Shown in pieces: positions 63,538 through 64,000 of a stretch of 64,000 nt of DNA. How positions within the stretch are numbered: position 1 is the stretch's first letter; each line of letters starts with the position of its first letter. The notes beneath the pieces are model-generated. The model had not been told where the DNA came from. It saw only the letters and a list, made by a program, of their open reading frames with translations, and made no database searches. The DNA is from Bacillus sp. IITD106. Lineage in GTDB: Bacteria; Bacillota; Bacilli; Bacillales; Bacillaceae_C. The translations under genes and the position numbers were made by a program. The stretch covers positions 62,001 through 126,000 of the forward strand of contig NZ_JAIAZY010000001.1 in NCBI RefSeq assembly GCF_019459225.1, given 5' to 3'.

Positions 63538-63703
63538 ACTTTTATAATAGAAGGAATTTCGTAGCTCCTTGTCGAATAATTATTTATCCTTGAATCATTA
63601 GTAATAGTAAATTAATCCTATTAAATAAAATCAATAATAATTTATTCAATATAATATTCTAATACTCTTGTATTTGATTGAACATAATTAAGGGGAGACA
63701 ATA

Positions 63704-64000
63704 ATGAGTTTTATTAAAAATTTAGTCACCTTTGGTGCTGCAGGGAGAATCGATAATAAAGTTGAAGAATTTGAGGATTTACAGAATGAATACGAATCCT
63801 TATATCGAAAGATGGATAGTAAACGAGAAAATGTAAATGATGCACTTGAAAAAGTAATAAAAGTGAAGATTAAAGCAGTCAAGTCACTAAATAATATTAC
63901 CAAAATTTCAAAAACCCTAAAAGGCAAAGAACGAGAATTCATTTATCGAAGTCTTGGCAATGATCTTGAAACTGTTGACTTCAGTCAGATTGAATCAACC
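63704..64000 (+). CDS. Hypothetical coiled-coil protein (5' part, runs off the window)
   Basis: ATG 63704 follows AAGGGGAG and opens MSFIKNLVTFGAAGRIDNKV, continuing EEFEDLQNEYESLYRKMDSK and on to the window end (99 codons seen). A short hydrophobic Gly/Ala start is followed by charged heptad-like coiled coil. No family assigned. It is divergent from the RT unit and outside the direct repeats, so it is probably not part of that system. Confidence 0.6.
   Translation, partial: MSFIKNLVTFGAAGRIDNKVEEFEDLQNEYESLYRKMDSKRENVNDALEKVIKVKIKAVKSLNNITKISKTLKGKEREFIYRSLGNDLETVDFSQIEST

Noticed and set aside
1-64000. CRISPR arrays, tRNA or rRNA genes, T-box or metabolite riboswitches
   Set aside because: I saw no regularly spaced repeats, cloverleaf sequences, rRNA segments or recognisable riboswitch cores on reading the window, though a covariance search was not possible.

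Overview
The window looks like chromosomal DNA of a low-GC, endospore-former-type Firmicute (Bacillaceae; Bacillus, Peribacillus or a relative). The evidence is AT-rich DNA, strong AGGAGG-type ribosome binding sites, frequent GTG/TTG starts, Gram-positive lipoboxes, and family content such as an LprI-like lipoprotein, DacB, Ohr, ROK kinases, MalEFG-type and BMP-type ABC importers and a Sau3AI-like restriction enzyme. I saw no rRNA, tRNA or CRISPR array.

Layout. 1-2.0 kb: a minus-strand flavin operon with a small FMN reductase, a larger FMN reductase-PAS fusion ending in two SGAT flavinylation motifs, and the start of apbE, whose product makes that modification. 2.4-4.2 kb: a frameshifted hypothetical gene and an Abi_2 (AbiF-type) HEPN gene preceded by a short hairpin RNA/terminator. 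4.3-24.5 kb: housekeeping and accessory singletons (LprI-like lipoprotein, SDRs, SNF2 helicase, multicopper oxidase, LD-carboxypeptidase, hydrolases, DacB, a MarR/membrane-protein pair, a MazG-like enzyme, Ohr). Between them lie many decayed genes: an MCO tail, a rhodanese with a nonsense mutation, a WYL regulator tail, a DnaB piece, an aldo-keto reductase tail and an M20 peptidase.

24.5-34.3 kb: a sugar-utilisation cluster on the minus strand. It has a ROK fructokinase, a GH172/DUF2961 enzyme, a six-hairpin-type glycosidase, two permeases and a binding protein, with a divergent XRE regulator. Together they suggest uptake and cleavage of an alpha-fructosyl or similar oligosaccharide. 35-43.2 kb: a plus-strand set with a GntR regulator, then an operon of ADP-ribosylglycohydrolase, PfkB kinase, BMP binding protein, double ATPase, two permeases and an EamA exporter. 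This reads as salvage of a ribosyl compound or nucleoside. 43.6-51.5 kb: a second carbohydrate ABC system with a SIS isomerase/deglycase, a ROK kinase and a ROK repressor with XylR-like operators.

52-64 kb: an accessory and defence region. It holds a DnaD-DnaB replication module with decayed satellites, a GATC-type restriction-modification pair (methylase plus Sau3AI/MutH-like nuclease), an IS30 element, and a stand-alone non-retron, non-intron reverse transcriptase. About 300 nt of structured non-coding sequence lies upstream of the RT, and the unit is bracketed by 21-nt direct repeats. This last unit is the best candidate for a little-described system (a DRT/UG-type defence RT with a template RNA).
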